Of a stretch of 64,000 bases of DNA, positions 8,192-16,482 are shown one piece after another. How positions within the stretch are numbered: position 1 is the stretch's first letter; every line of letters starts with the position of its first letter. This DNA comes from Proteobacteria bacterium ST_bin14 (GTDB lineage: Bacteria > Pseudomonadota > Alphaproteobacteria > Sphingomonadales > Sphingomonadaceae). Under the pieces are notes generated by a model. It searched no databases, was not told the origin of the DNA, and saw only the letters and a list, made by a program, of their open reading frames with translations. A program made the position numbers and the translations under genes. The DNA lies in assembly GCA_002083655.1 (NCBI GenBank), contig MSXR01000014.1, positions 4,241-68,240 of the forward strand, read 5' to 3'.

Positions 8192-8857
8192 ATGCCCGTA
8201 ATGCTGCCCGCAGATCCGACGCTTGACGAAATTCGGGCAGCGCTTGCGCCGCTGATTGCCGACAATGCAGCGTTTGATGGCTGGACGAACGAAGCGCTGA
8301 CGCTGGCGGCGGATACCGCTGGCGTTGATCAGGATGTCGCCCGGCTCGCCTTTACGGGCGGCGCGGTGGCGATGATTGATGCGTGGTTTGCTTATGTCGA
8401 CAATGCGATGACGATCGCGGTGCCAGACGTGGCGCTGCAACGGATGAAAATACGCGCGCGGATTACAGCATTGGTTGAGGCACGGCTGGCGGCAGTCGCT
8501 GATAATCGTGAGGCTTTGCGCCGGGCGCTGGCGGTGCTGGCAATGCCCCAGAATATTGCGCGCGCGACGCGGCTCGGCTGGCGGACGGTTGATCTCATCT
8601 GGCGGCAGGCGGGTGATACTGCGACCGATTATAACCATTATACCAAGCGCACGATTCTGGGCGGCGTCTATGCCGCAACCATTACTGTCTTCATCAATGA
8701 TGAAAGCGAGGACTGGGCCGATACCCGCGCGTTCCTGGGCCGCCGGATCGAGGGGATTATGCGGTTTGAAAAAGCCAAGGCGGGGTTTGTAGCGCGCACC
8801 GAAAATTTGCCGAGCCTGTCGCGCTTTATTGGGCGGTTGCGTTACCCGGTGGTTTGA
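8192..8857 (+). CDS. COQ9-family ubiquinone biosynthesis protein
   Basis: Lipid-binding helper of ubiquinone synthesis, known from mitochondria and alphaproteobacteria; COQ9 presents the polyprenyl intermediate to COQ7. The 221-residue helical protein has a TetR-like N-terminal part (ALTLAADTAGVDQDVARLAF) and the family hallmark region ALAVLAMPQNIARATRLGWRTVDLIWRQAGD followed by TDYNHYTKRTILGGVYAAT. AGGAGA lies 8 bases before the ATG. Its last 16 bases overlap the end of the convergent phzF-like gene. Confidence 0.93.
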   Translation: MPVMLPADPTLDEIRAALAPLIADNAAFDGWTNEALTLAADTAGVDQDVARLAFTGGAVAMIDAWFAYVDNAMTIAVPDVALQRMKIRARITALVEARLAAVADNREALRRALAVLAMPQNIARATRLGWRTVDLIWRQAGDTATDYNHYTKRTILGGVYAATITVFINDESEDWADTRAFLGRRIEGIMRFEKAKAGFVARTENLPSLSRFIGRLRYPVV

Positions 8858-9738
8858 TCGTCCCAACTGCCGATAAACATCGGCGCGCAATCCCCCGCGA
8901 CGGTGGCGCGAATGCCATCGGCTGCGCGGTGCGCCGTTAGCCGCAACAGGCTGGGGCGACCCATTTCGATCCCCTGCCACGTCGTAAAGGCTGCGCTGTC
9001 TCCCCCGTCGATCGACAGCAATAACGCTGCCAGTGTTGCATTTGCACTGCCCGTCGCCGCATCTTCAACCGTGCCCGACAGCGGCGCAAACATCCGCGCG
9101 CGCAAATTGGCGCCGTCGCGCGCATAGACCAGCAGTGAATACCGGTCGGGCGTGCCATCATGCGCGGCCATCGCGACGCGGAACGCCGCGATATCGGGCA
9201 CGCAATCGGTCAGGCGATCGGGCGCGACCTGCACCATGACGAAGGCAACTCCGGTCGACACTTCAACCGGCGGGTGCCCGCTGACAATGATATCCTGGGG
9301 CGACAGGCCGATACACGCGGCAACCAGCGCCGGATCAGATTGCGTGCCGATGGAAAGCGGCTGTGGTGTGGCAATCTGGGCGCCCGTTACCGCCCCGTCT
9401 GCGCCGCGAAGCAAATTCGCCTCGACGATGCCGGCGGGAACTTCCATCCGCAGCACATCACCGATGAATCCGCCCCGCGCCAGCACCCAGGCGGTGCCGA
9501 TCGTCGGGTGCCCGGCAAAGGGCATTTCGGCGGTGCGGTTGAAGATCCGCAGCCGCGCATCATTGGCGGAATCGGCGGGGGGCAGGACAAAGCATGTTTC
9601 GCTGAGGTTAAGTTCTGCCGCAATCGACTGCATCGTCGCTGCGTCCAGCCCGCGCGCATCGGGGAATACCGCCAGCGGATTACCGCCAAACCGGCGATCA
9701 GTGAAAACGTCGAGCGTTTGAAAGGCAAAGCGAGTCAT
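8842..9738 (-). CDS. PhzF-family isomerase/epimerase-like protein
   Basis: A 298-residue member of the DAP-epimerase-like PhzF superfamily. It shows FTDRRFGGNPLAVF near residue 12, LNLSETCFVL containing the conserved acidic residue, FAGHPTIGTAWVLA, and near the C-terminus VEDAATGSANATLAAL, which forms the second half of the active site. No phenazine genes are nearby, so the name describes the fold only. Its role here is unknown; it may act as an isomerase in secondary or repair metabolism. Confidence 0.9.
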   Translation of the reverse strand: MTRFAFQTLDVFTDRRFGGNPLAVFPDARGLDAATMQSIAAELNLSETCFVLPPADSANDARLRIFNRTAEMPFAGHPTIGTAWVLARGGFIGDVLRMEVPAGIVEANLLRGADGAVTGAQIATPQPLSIGTQSDPALVAACIGLSPQDIIVSGHPPVEVSTGVAFVMVQVAPDRLTDCVPDIAAFRVAMAAHDGTPDRYSLLVYARDGANLRARMFAPLSGTVEDAATGSANATLAALLLSIDGGDSAAFTTWQGIEMGRPSLLRLTAHRAADGIRATVAGDCAPMFIGSWDDQTTG

Positions 9739-9802
9739 GCAGCGAGTTTACTTGTTCAGGCGTCGCTTGCGAACAAAATAGCGGAGCACCGCTATCGTCG
9801 TT

Positions 9803-9815
9803 ATTGATAATCAAT
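9803..9815. promoter_or_regulatory. Fur-box-like palindrome upstream of feoAB
   Basis: The 13-base site is a perfect 6-1-6 palindrome, ATTGAT-A-ATCAAT, and ends 23 bases before the feoA start. Fur boxes are described as 6-1-6 arrays of GATAAT-like hexamers, and feo operons are classic Fur targets. In alphaproteobacteria the same iron role can be taken by RirA or Irr, so the regulator is not certain. The site is seen; iron repression is inferred from context. Confidence 0.6.
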
Positions 9816-9838
9816 CGCAGAAGGCGTAATCCGCCCGC

Positions 9839-10099
9839 ATGGAGACTCGGGTCACCCTTGAGCAGCTCGCCCTTGGCCAGGGCGCGACGGTCGCGACGAT
9901 CGATTGGACTCGGCTCGCCGCGCCTGAGGCTCGGCGGCTGCGCGAGCTTGGTTTTGATGAGGGCGTGGGCGTTGAAGTGCTGCACCGCGCCCGGCTGGGT
10001 GGCGGGCCGATTGCCTGCCGGATCGGGCGGATGACGGTGGCGCTGCGGCGGGTGGTGGCGGGCACCATTTATGTCCAGCCGTTATCCCCGGCAGAATGA
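9839..10099 (+). CDS. feoA: Ferrous iron transport protein A
   Basis: Small cytoplasmic SH3-like protein that helps the FeoB ferrous iron channel. The 86 residues contain the typical LRELGFDEGVGVEVLHRARLGGGPIACRIG followed by a short strand pair (RMTVALRRVVAGTIYV). It starts with ATG at 9839 and is separated from feoB by 24 bases, so the two form one unit. The gene lies just behind a Fur-box-like palindrome. Confidence 0.93.
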   Translation: METRVTLEQLALGQGATVATIDWTRLAAPEARRLRELGFDEGVGVEVLHRARLGGGPIACRIGRMTVALRRVVAGTIYVQPLSPAE

Positions 10100-10123
10100 C
10101 CCCACTTTCATGACCTTCTTTCG

Positions 10124-11989
10124 ATGACAACGATCCCGCTGGTGGCGCTGGTCGGCAATCCCAATGCCGGCAAAAGCGCGCTATTCAACGCGCTGACGGG
10201 CGCGCGGCAGAAAGTGGGCAATTATCCCGGCGTAACGGTGGAGCGGCATTCGGGGCGGCTGGCGCTGCCCGATGGTCGCCCGGTGGAGCTGGTCGACTTG
10301 CCCGGCGCGTACAGCCTTGATCCCGGCAGCCCTGATGAGCAGGTGACGCGCGACGTGGTGACGGGCACGCAAGCAGGCGAGCGATTGCCCGATGCGCTGA
10401 TCATCGTGGTGGACGCCGCCAATCTCGACAATCACCTGCGCTTTACGCTGCAACTCATCGCACTTGGCCTGCCGGTCGTGGTGGCGCTGAACATGATCGA
10501 TCTGGCGGAGCGTGACGGGCTGGTGCTCGATCCCGAACGGCTGTCGGCAGAGCTGGGCGTGCCGGTGGTGGCCACCGTCGCGGTGCGTAAACGCGGGCTG
10601 GATGCGCTGAAGGGTCAGGTCGGCGATTTGATCGGGCGGGGTGCGGCGGTGCGGTTGCGATCAAGCGACGGCAGCGTGCAGGACGATATTGTGACGCTGC
10701 AACGCCGCGCGCGCAGCATTGCGGTGGCGGCAACCCTTTCCGAAACGCCCACCAGGCGGTGGACGCATGCGCTGGACGAAGTGGCGCTGCACCCGGTGTG
10801 GGGGATGATGCTGCTCGCCACCATCTTGTTCTTGATGTTCCAGGCGGTGTTCAGCTGGGCGAAAGTGCCCGCTGATGTGATCGACGGGGCGTTCAGTGCG
10901 CTGGGCAGTGCGATCAGCGCGCAGTTCGGCGACGGGTTTTTCCAGTCGCTGATCGTCGACGGGGTGATTGCGGGCGTGGGCGCGGTGCTGGTGTTCCTGC
11001 CGCAGATCATGATCCTGTTCTTCTTCATCCTGCTGCTGGAGGCGAGCGGCTATATGGTGCGCGCCGCGTTCTTGATGGACCGGGTGATGGCGAGCGTTGG
11101 CCTGTCGGGCCGGGCGTTCATTCCGCTGCTGTCGAGCTTTGCCTGTGCGGTGCCCGGCATCATGGCCACCCGCACGATAGAGGATCAGAAAGACCGGCTG
11201 ACGACGATCCTGATCGCGCCGTTGATGACGTGTTCGGCAAGGCTGCCGGTGTACACGCTGATCATCAGCGCGCTGATTCCCAATACGCCGGTGCTGCCGT
11301 TCGTCGGCCTGCAGGGTGTGGTGATGTTTGGCCTGTATGTGATGGGCGTGGTGGGCGCGTTCATTGCCGCTTTGGTGCTGCGCAACACGGTGACCAAGGG
11401 CGCATCATCGGGGTTCATGATGGAAATGCCCAAATATCAGATGCCCCGGCTGCGTGATGTCGCCCAGGGGCTGTGGGGCCGGGTAGCGATATTCCTGCGC
11501 CGCGCAGGCACGATCATCCTTTATTCGACGATTGCGCTGTGGCTGCTGCTCAGCCTGCCCAAGCCGCCGGTGGGCAGCCCGATTTCGCCGGTAAATTATT
11601 CGGTGGCGGGGCGAATCGCCAATGGGCTGGCGGTGGTGTTGAAGCCGATTGGTTTTGACCGCGACATTGCCCTCGCGCTCATCCCCGCCATGGCCGCGCG
11701 TGAAGTGGCGGTGGCGGCGCTCGCCACGGTTTACGCTATCGACAATCCCGATGCCGCGACCGGGCAAAAGGCGCTCGCTACCAATCTGCGCAGCCATTGG
11801 AGCCTGCCGACCGCGCTCGCCTTTTTGATGTGGTTCGTGTTTGCGCCGCAGTGTATTTCAACGATTGCGGTTACAAGACGAGAGACCAATTCGTGGCGCT
11901 GGCCCGCGTTCATGGTTGGCTATCTGTTCGCACTCGCCTACATCGCGGCAGGCGCGACCTATTGGGGCGCGGTGGCACTCGGGCTTTAG
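10124..11989 (+). CDS. feoB: Ferrous iron transporter B
   Basis: Inner-membrane Fe(II) importer of 621 residues. The N-terminal G domain shows G1 GNPNAGKSALFNALTG, G3 DLPGAYSL and G4 NMID. The membrane part begins near residue 220 and includes the Gate segment around SFACAVPGIMATRTI with its conserved cysteine, and the second half from about residue 370. The length is at the short end for FeoB but all parts are present. No feoC follows; instead ssb begins 10 bases after the stop. Confidence 0.97.
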   Translation: MTTIPLVALVGNPNAGKSALFNALTGARQKVGNYPGVTVERHSGRLALPDGRPVELVDLPGAYSLDPGSPDEQVTRDVVTGTQAGERLPDALIIVVDAANLDNHLRFTLQLIALGLPVVVALNMIDLAERDGLVLDPERLSAELGVPVVATVAVRKRGLDALKGQVGDLIGRGAAVRLRSSDGSVQDDIVTLQRRARSIAVAATLSETPTRRWTHALDEVALHPVWGMMLLATILFLMFQAVFSWAKVPADVIDGAFSALGSAISAQFGDGFFQSLIVDGVIAGVGAVLVFLPQIMILFFFILLLEASGYMVRAAFLMDRVMASVGLSGRAFIPLLSSFACAVPGIMATRTIEDQKDRLTTILIAPLMTCSARLPVYTLIISALIPNTPVLPFVGLQGVVMFGLYVMGVVGAFIAALVLRNTVTKGASSGFMMEMPKYQMPRLRDVAQGLWGRVAIFLRRAGTIILYSTIALWLLLSLPKPPVGSPISPVNYSVAGRIANGLAVVLKPIGFDRDIALALIPAMAAREVAVAALATVYAIDNPDAATGQKALATNLRSHWSLPTALAFLMWFVFAPQCISTIAVTRRETNSWRWPAFMVGYLFALAYIAAGATYWGAVALGL

Positions 11990-11999
11990 GAACAAAAAT

Positions 12000-12557
12000 A
12001 TGGCGGGCAGCGTCAACAAAGTCATCATCGTCGGCAATCTGGGCCGCGACCCGGAAACCAAGACATTCCAGAATGGCGGCAAGGTGGTGAACCTGCGCAT
12101 CGCCACGTCTGACAGCTGGAAAGACAAGAATAGCGGCGAAAGGAAAGAAGCGACCGAATGGCATTCGGTGGCGATCTTCAACGAGGGCCTCGCCAATGTT
12201 GCCGAGCGTTATCTGCGCAAGGGCAGCAAGGTCTATATCGAAGGTGCATTGAAAACCCGCAAATGGCAGGATGCCAGCGGTAACGACCGCTATTCGACCG
12301 AAGTGGTGCTGCAGGGTTTCAACAGCGTGCTGACGATGCTGGATGGCGCGCCCGGTGGCGGCGGCGGATCAGGTGGCGGCATGGGCGGCGGCAGCGGTGG
12401 CGGTAGCGACTGGGACGGCGGTCGCGATGATTTCGGTGGCGGCGCAGGCGGCGGATCGCGCGGCGGCGGTGGTAATCGTGGTGGCGGTGGCGGCTTTGGC
12501 GGCGGCAATAGCGGCGGCGGTTTCCCCGATGATCTGGATGATGACGTTCCCTTTTAA
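12000..12557 (+). CDS. ssb: Single-stranded DNA-binding protein
   Basis: Coats single-stranded DNA in replication, repair and recombination. The OB-fold occupies residues 1 to about 115 (MAGSVNKVIIVGNLGRDPE; ATSDSWKDKNSGERKEATEWHSV). It is followed by a Gly-rich flexible linker of about 60 residues and the acidic tip DLDDDVPF that binds partner proteins. The full length is 185. The ATG at 12000 gives the conserved N-terminus; an upstream extension from 11841 overlaps feoB and is not used. It sits only 10 bases behind feoB, so read-through from the iron promoter is possible, though ssb normally has its own promoter. Confidence 0.97.
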   Translation: MAGSVNKVIIVGNLGRDPETKTFQNGGKVVNLRIATSDSWKDKNSGERKEATEWHSVAIFNEGLANVAERYLRKGSKVYIEGALKTRKWQDASGNDRYSTEVVLQGFNSVLTMLDGAPGGGGGSGGGMGGGSGGGSDWDGGRDDFGGGAGGGSRGGGGNRGGGGGFGGGNSGGGFPDDLDDDVPF

Positions 12558-12674
12558 CGGGGTTAGTCGCTCCGCGCAGAATTGCACGTACCGGACATTT
12601 TATACTGCCGACCTGCTGAACATATTTTAGCACCCACCGCGCAGCGAACGGCACCTGCTATTGTGGAGCGATTG

Positions 12675-12695
12675 ATCCTGAAACACGTTCAGGAT
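12675..12695. repeat. Short perfect hairpin between ssb and crtZ
   Basis: ATCCTGAA-ACACG-TTCAGGAT forms an 8-base perfect stem with a 5-base loop in the 190-base gap between convergent ssb and crtZ. No T run follows on either strand, so it is not a standard intrinsic terminator. The sequence resembles fragments of dispersed repeats known from sphingomonad genomes. Nothing else is seen in this gap. Confidence 0.4.
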
Positions 12696-12748
12696 GACGG
12701 CGTTAGTTTATAGCGATTGCGGCGCGCGAACGAACGGCATGCCTAAAC

Positions 12749-13291
12749 CTAAACGCGCTCCACCAGCTTGCCTGAGCCGTCCTGCACGCCTGCGGCACGC
12801 ACGCCGTCCAGCCCGCGGCGTTTCAGTTCTGCCTTCAGCACTTCGGGTTTGGGCGCATAGATGAAGCCGAAGCTGACCGTGCCGTGCTTGGTCTCCACCA
12901 CATGGTGCAGCCGGTGCGCCTGGACGATGCGCTTCATATAGCTCCAGCGCGGCACATAGCCTGTCTCCACCCGGCGGTGGACGATGATGTCGTGAAAGCC
13001 GAGATAGATTGCGCCATACCCGGCGATGCCCGCGCCAATCCACGTCGCCCAATCCCCCGTCGTCCCGCTTGTCCCCAGCACCAGCAGCACGATGGAGGGG
13101 GTGGCGAAAATCACGAAATACCAGTCGTTCAATTCCCAATTGCCGGTGCGCGGGCGGTGGTGGCTTTCATGCAGGAACCAGCCAAAACCGTGCATCACCC
13201 AGCGGTGCACGACATAGGCGAAAATCTCCATCCCCAGGATGGTGCCAAAGAACAGGGCGAAACCGGCGAAGATCGACATGATTGCCCTCAT
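12749..13291 (-). CDS. crtZ: Beta-carotene hydroxylase
   Basis: Membrane di-iron hydroxylase that adds the 3- and 3'-hydroxyl groups to beta-ionone rings to make zeaxanthin-type pigments. The 180 residues carry the histidine clusters of the fatty acid hydroxylase superfamily in order: HRWVMHG, HESHH, HDIIVHRR and HRLHHV. Hydrophobic helices lie between them (IFAGFALFFGTILGMEIFAYVV, WYFVIFATPSIVLLVLG). No other crt gene is adjacent, so it is separate from the main carotenoid cluster. Divergent from sucC across about 120 bases. Confidence 0.94.
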   Translation of the reverse strand: MRAIMSIFAGFALFFGTILGMEIFAYVVHRWVMHGFGWFLHESHHRPRTGNWELNDWYFVIFATPSIVLLVLGTSGTTGDWATWIGAGIAGYGAIYLGFHDIIVHRRVETGYVPRWSYMKRIVQAHRLHHVVETKHGTVSFGFIYAPKPEVLKAELKRRGLDGVRAAGVQDGSGKLVERV

Positions 13292-13411
13292 ACCCCTACC
13301 ACGTGCAGAACGCGAGTGGACGCCGATACATCTTTAAGGGCATATCTGGATTTGGCGGCCACACTGTGCTTAAGGCTTGCCGATTCCCCTAGCAAAGGCG
13401 CTGGCTCACCC

Positions 13412-14611
13412 ATGAACATTCACGAATATCAGGCCAAGGAGCTGCTTGCGACCTTTGGCGTGCCCGTCCCTGCCGGTTTTGCCGCGATGACGGTGGACGA
13501 AGCCGTTGCTGCCACCGCCCAGCTGCCCGGGCCGCTCTATGTCGTAAAGGCGCAAATCCATGCCGGTGGGCGCGGCAAGGGCAAGTTTGTCGAACTGCCG
13601 CCCGAAGCCAAGGGCGGCGTTCGCCTGGCCCGCAGCGCAGATGAGGTGCGCGCCGCGGCAACCGATATGCTGGGCAACACGCTGGTGACGATCCAAACCG
13701 GCGAACACGGCAAGCAGGTAAACCGGCTATACGTGACGGACGGCGTTGATATCGCCAAGGAATTCTACCTCGCGCTGCTCGTCAACCGCGCCAGCGGGCG
13801 AATCGGCATGGTGGTTTCCACCGAGGGCGGGATGGACATTGAAACCGTCGCGCATGACACGCCGGAAAAAATTCATACCATCGATGTTGATCCGGCAACC
13901 GGCTTCATGCCGCATCATGGCCGCGCCGTGGCAGACGCGCTGGGGCTGAAAGGCGATCTGGCCAAACAGGCGAGCAACGTCGCGTCAAAGCTGTATGATG
14001 CGTTTTTGGGCACCGATGCCGCGCAGATCGAGATTAACCCGCTGGCCGTTACCACCGACAACCGTCTGCTGGTGCTCGACGCGAAGGTGAGCTTCGATTC
14101 GAACGCGCTGTTCCGCCACAAGGACCTAATGGCGCTGCGTGACGAGACCGAGGAAGACCCTGCCGAGCTGGAAGCGAGCAAATATGACCTCGCCTATATC
14201 AAGCTCGACGGTGACATTGGTTGCATGGTCAACGGCGCAGGACTCGCCATGGCGACGATGGACATCATCAAGCTGAACGGCATGTTCCCCGCCAATTTCC
14301 TCGACGTGGGCGGCGGCGCGAACAAGGAAAAGGTGACGGCAGCGTTCAAGATCATCCTGGCGGACCCCAATGTGAAGGGCATTCTGGTCAATATCTTTGG
14401 CGGCATTATGAAGTGTGATGTGATCGCTGAAGGCATTGTTGCCGCGGCCAAGGAAGTAAATCTGTCCGTCCCACTGGTCGTCCGGCTGGAAGGCACCAAT
14501 GTGCAGGCGGGCAAGGATATCCTCGCCAATTCCGGGCTTGCCATCGTTCCGGCCAATGATCTGGGCGATGCTGCCAGGAAAATTGTCGCAGAAGTGAGGG
14601 CGGCGGCGTAA
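13412..14611 (+). CDS. sucC: Succinyl-CoA ligase, beta subunit
   Basis: TCA-cycle enzyme subunit that binds the nucleotide and couples succinyl-CoA hydrolysis to ADP or GDP phosphorylation. The 399 residues begin with the canonical MNIHEYQAKELL, followed by an ATP-grasp domain (VKAQIHAGGRGKGKF) and the C-terminal CoA-ligase domain (LDVGGGANKEKVTAAFKIIL, NIFGGIMKCDVIAEGIV). A longer frame from 12884 runs antisense to crtZ and is not part of the protein. The alpha subunit gene sucD does not follow; etfB does, after a palindrome-rich gap. Confidence 0.97.
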   Translation: MNIHEYQAKELLATFGVPVPAGFAAMTVDEAVAATAQLPGPLYVVKAQIHAGGRGKGKFVELPPEAKGGVRLARSADEVRAAATDMLGNTLVTIQTGEHGKQVNRLYVTDGVDIAKEFYLALLVNRASGRIGMVVSTEGGMDIETVAHDTPEKIHTIDVDPATGFMPHHGRAVADALGLKGDLAKQASNVASKLYDAFLGTDAAQIEINPLAVTTDNRLLVLDAKVSFDSNALFRHKDLMALRDETEEDPAELEASKYDLAYIKLDGDIGCMVNGAGLAMATMDIIKLNGMFPANFLDVGGGANKEKVTAAFKIILADPNVKGILVNIFGGIMKCDVIAEGIVAAAKEVNLSVPLVVRLEGTNVQAGKDILANSGLAIVPANDLGDAARKIVAEVRAAA

Positions 14612-14617
14612 GTTCAG

Positions 14618-14787
14618 CCCTTCTCCCGGCGGGAGAAGGGTAGGCAGGCTTGGCAGCTTGCTGCCTAGCCGAAGTTGGATGAGGGCGCGCATGCTCTCAA
14701 GAGGGGATATCCCCTCACCCAGCGACGACCAGGGCCGCATGAAGAATGCGACCCAAGTCTCTGCAACCCTCTTCCGACGGAAGAGGG
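14618..14787. repeat. Palindrome cluster between sucC and etfB
   Basis: Four perfect or near-perfect palindromes lie within 170 bases: 14618-14640 (arms CCCTTCTCCCG/CGGGAGAAGGG), 14649-14662 (GGCAGC-TT-GCTGCC), 14701-14716 (GAGGGGATATCCCCTC) and 14767-14787 (CCCTCTTCCG-A-CGGAAGAGGG). There is no coding potential. The outer two mark a likely mobile or REP-like unit inserted ahead of etfB; the last ends about 7 bases before the etfB ribosome site. Confidence 0.6.
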
Positions 14788-14806
14788 ATGTCTAGGAAGG
14801 ATGGAA

Positions 14807-15556
14807 ATGAAGATCATGGTCCCCGTCAAGCGCGTGCTTGACTATAACGTAAAGCCCCGCGTGAAGGCGGATGGCAGCGGCATTGACCTTGCCAACGTCA
14901 AGATGAGCATGAACCCGTTTGACGAAATCGCGGTTGAAGAGGCGATTCGCCTGAAGGAAAAGGGCGTTGCGACGGAAATCGTCGTCGTGTCGATTGGCGA
15001 GCAAAAGGCGCAGGAAACGCTGCGCACCGCGCTGGCCATGGGCGCCGACCGCGCGATTCTGATCGTTAGCGAAGACCGGGTTGAGCCACTGGGCGTTGCC
15101 AAGCTGTTGAAGGCGATTGCTGATGAGGAAGCGCCGGGCCTGATCATCCTGGGCAAGCAGGCGATTGACGATGACAACAACCAGACGGGCCAAATGCTCG
15201 CGGCACTGACTGGCTGGGGCCAGGGCACCTTTGCCAGCGCGGTTGAAGTGAGCGGTGATAGCGTTACCGTTACCCGCGAAATCGATGGCGGTTCGGAAAC
15301 CGTGTCGTTGAAGCTGCCCGCCATCGTCACCACCGATCTGCGCCTGAACGAGCCGCGCTATGCCTCGCTGCCCAACATCATGAAGGCCAGGGCAAAGCCG
15401 CTCGCCCAGAAAACCGCCGCCGATTACGGGGTGGATATCGCCCCGCGCATCACCACGCTGAAGGTGGAAGAACCCGCCAAGCGCAGTGCAGGCGTAAAAG
15501 TTGCCGATGTTGATGAACTAATCGGCAAGTTGAAGACACTTGGAGTAGTCGCATGA
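14807..15556 (+). CDS. etfB: Electron transfer flavoprotein, beta subunit
   Basis: Carries electrons from acyl-CoA and related dehydrogenases to the membrane ubiquinone oxidoreductase, as a heterodimer with EtfA. The 249 residues start with the family N-terminus MKIMVPVKRVLDYNVKPRV and include the AMP-binding and recognition-loop region (LGKQAIDDDNNQTGQMLAAL; LPAIVTTDLRLNEPRYASLPNIMKA). AGGAAGG ends 6 bases before 14807; the ATG at 14801 is less well spaced. Its stop overlaps the etfA start (ATGA at 15553), which points to coupled translation. Confidence 0.96.
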   Translation: MKIMVPVKRVLDYNVKPRVKADGSGIDLANVKMSMNPFDEIAVEEAIRLKEKGVATEIVVVSIGEQKAQETLRTALAMGADRAILIVSEDRVEPLGVAKLLKAIADEEAPGLIILGKQAIDDDNNQTGQMLAALTGWGQGTFASAVEVSGDSVTVTREIDGGSETVSLKLPAIVTTDLRLNEPRYASLPNIMKARAKPLAQKTAADYGVDIAPRITTLKVEEPAKRSAGVKVADVDELIGKLKTLGVVA

Positions 15557-16482
15557 AGACGCTGGTTTGGGTTGAGCATGACGGTGCAGCCGTCAAGGAT
15601 GCCACGCTGTCGACGGTAACCGCCGCAAGTCAGCTGGGCGACGTGCATCTGCTCGTTGCAGGACAAGGCGTGGGCGCCGTGGCGGATGCCGCCACCAAGA
15701 TCGCGGGCGTTGCCAAGGTGCATGTCGCCGATGACGCCGCCTATGCGCACGCGCTGGCGGAAAACATCGCGCCGCTGGTGGCTGAGCTGATGGGCGATCA
15801 TGATGCGTTCGTCGTGCCCTCCACCTCGACCGGCAAGAACATCGCCCCGCGCGTTGCCGCGTTGCTTGATGTGATGCAGATCAGCGATATCCTGTCGGTG
15901 GAAGGTGATAACAGCTTCACCCGCCCCATCTATGCCGGCAACGCGATTGCCACGGTGAAGTCGAGCGATGCCAAACTGGTGCTGACGGTGCGCGGCACGG
16001 CGTTTGCCAAGGCAGCGACCGAGGGCGGATCGGGGACGATCGAAGCGGTTGGTTCAACCGGGGAAAAGGGCGTGTCCACCTTCCTTTCATCCGAAATCGC
16101 CAAGTCTGAGCGGCCTGAACTCACCAGCGCAAAGATCATCGTATCGGGCGGGCGCGCGCTGCAGAATGCAGAGAATTTCACGAGCATCATCGAACCGCTA
16201 GCCGACAAGCTGGGCGCAGGCGTCGGCGCCAGCCGCGCGGCGGTGGACGCAGGCTATGTGCCCAACGATTATCAGGTCGGCCAAACCGGCAAGATCGTGG
16301 CGCCGGAAGTGTACATCGCGGTCGGCATTTCCGGCGCGATCCAGCATCTGGCGGGGATGAAGGACTCGAAGGTCATCATCGCGATCAACAAGGACGAAGA
16401 CGCCCCGATCTTTCAGGTAGCGGATATCGGCCTGGTGGGCGATTTGTTCAAGATTGTGCCGGAGTTGACGGGTAAGCTGTGA
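15553..16482 (+). CDS. etfA: Electron transfer flavoprotein, alpha subunit
   Basis: FAD-binding partner of EtfB. The protein of 309 residues has the N-terminal Rossmann-like domain (LVWVEHDGAAVKDATLST) and the C-terminal FAD domain with GGRALQNAENF, VGASRAAVDAGYVPNDYQVGQTGK, PEVYIAVGISGAIQHLAGM and INKDEDAPIFQVADIG. It overlaps etfB by ATGA and its own stop overlaps the next start by GTGA, so transcription probably continues into the YdcF-like gene. Confidence 0.97.
   Translation: MKTLVWVEHDGAAVKDATLSTVTAASQLGDVHLLVAGQGVGAVADAATKIAGVAKVHVADDAAYAHALAENIAPLVAELMGDHDAFVVPSTSTGKNIAPRVAALLDVMQISDILSVEGDNSFTRPIYAGNAIATVKSSDAKLVLTVRGTAFAKAATEGGSGTIEAVGSTGEKGVSTFLSSEIAKSERPELTSAKIIVSGGRALQNAENFTSIIEPLADKLGAGVGASRAAVDAGYVPNDYQVGQTGKIVAPEVYIAVGISGAIQHLAGMKDSKVIIAINKDEDAPIFQVADIGLVGDLFKIVPELTGKL

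Noticed and set aside
12884..13411. N-terminal extension of the sucC frame
   Set aside because: The extension is antisense to crtZ; SucC begins with the conserved MNIHEYQAKELL at 13412.
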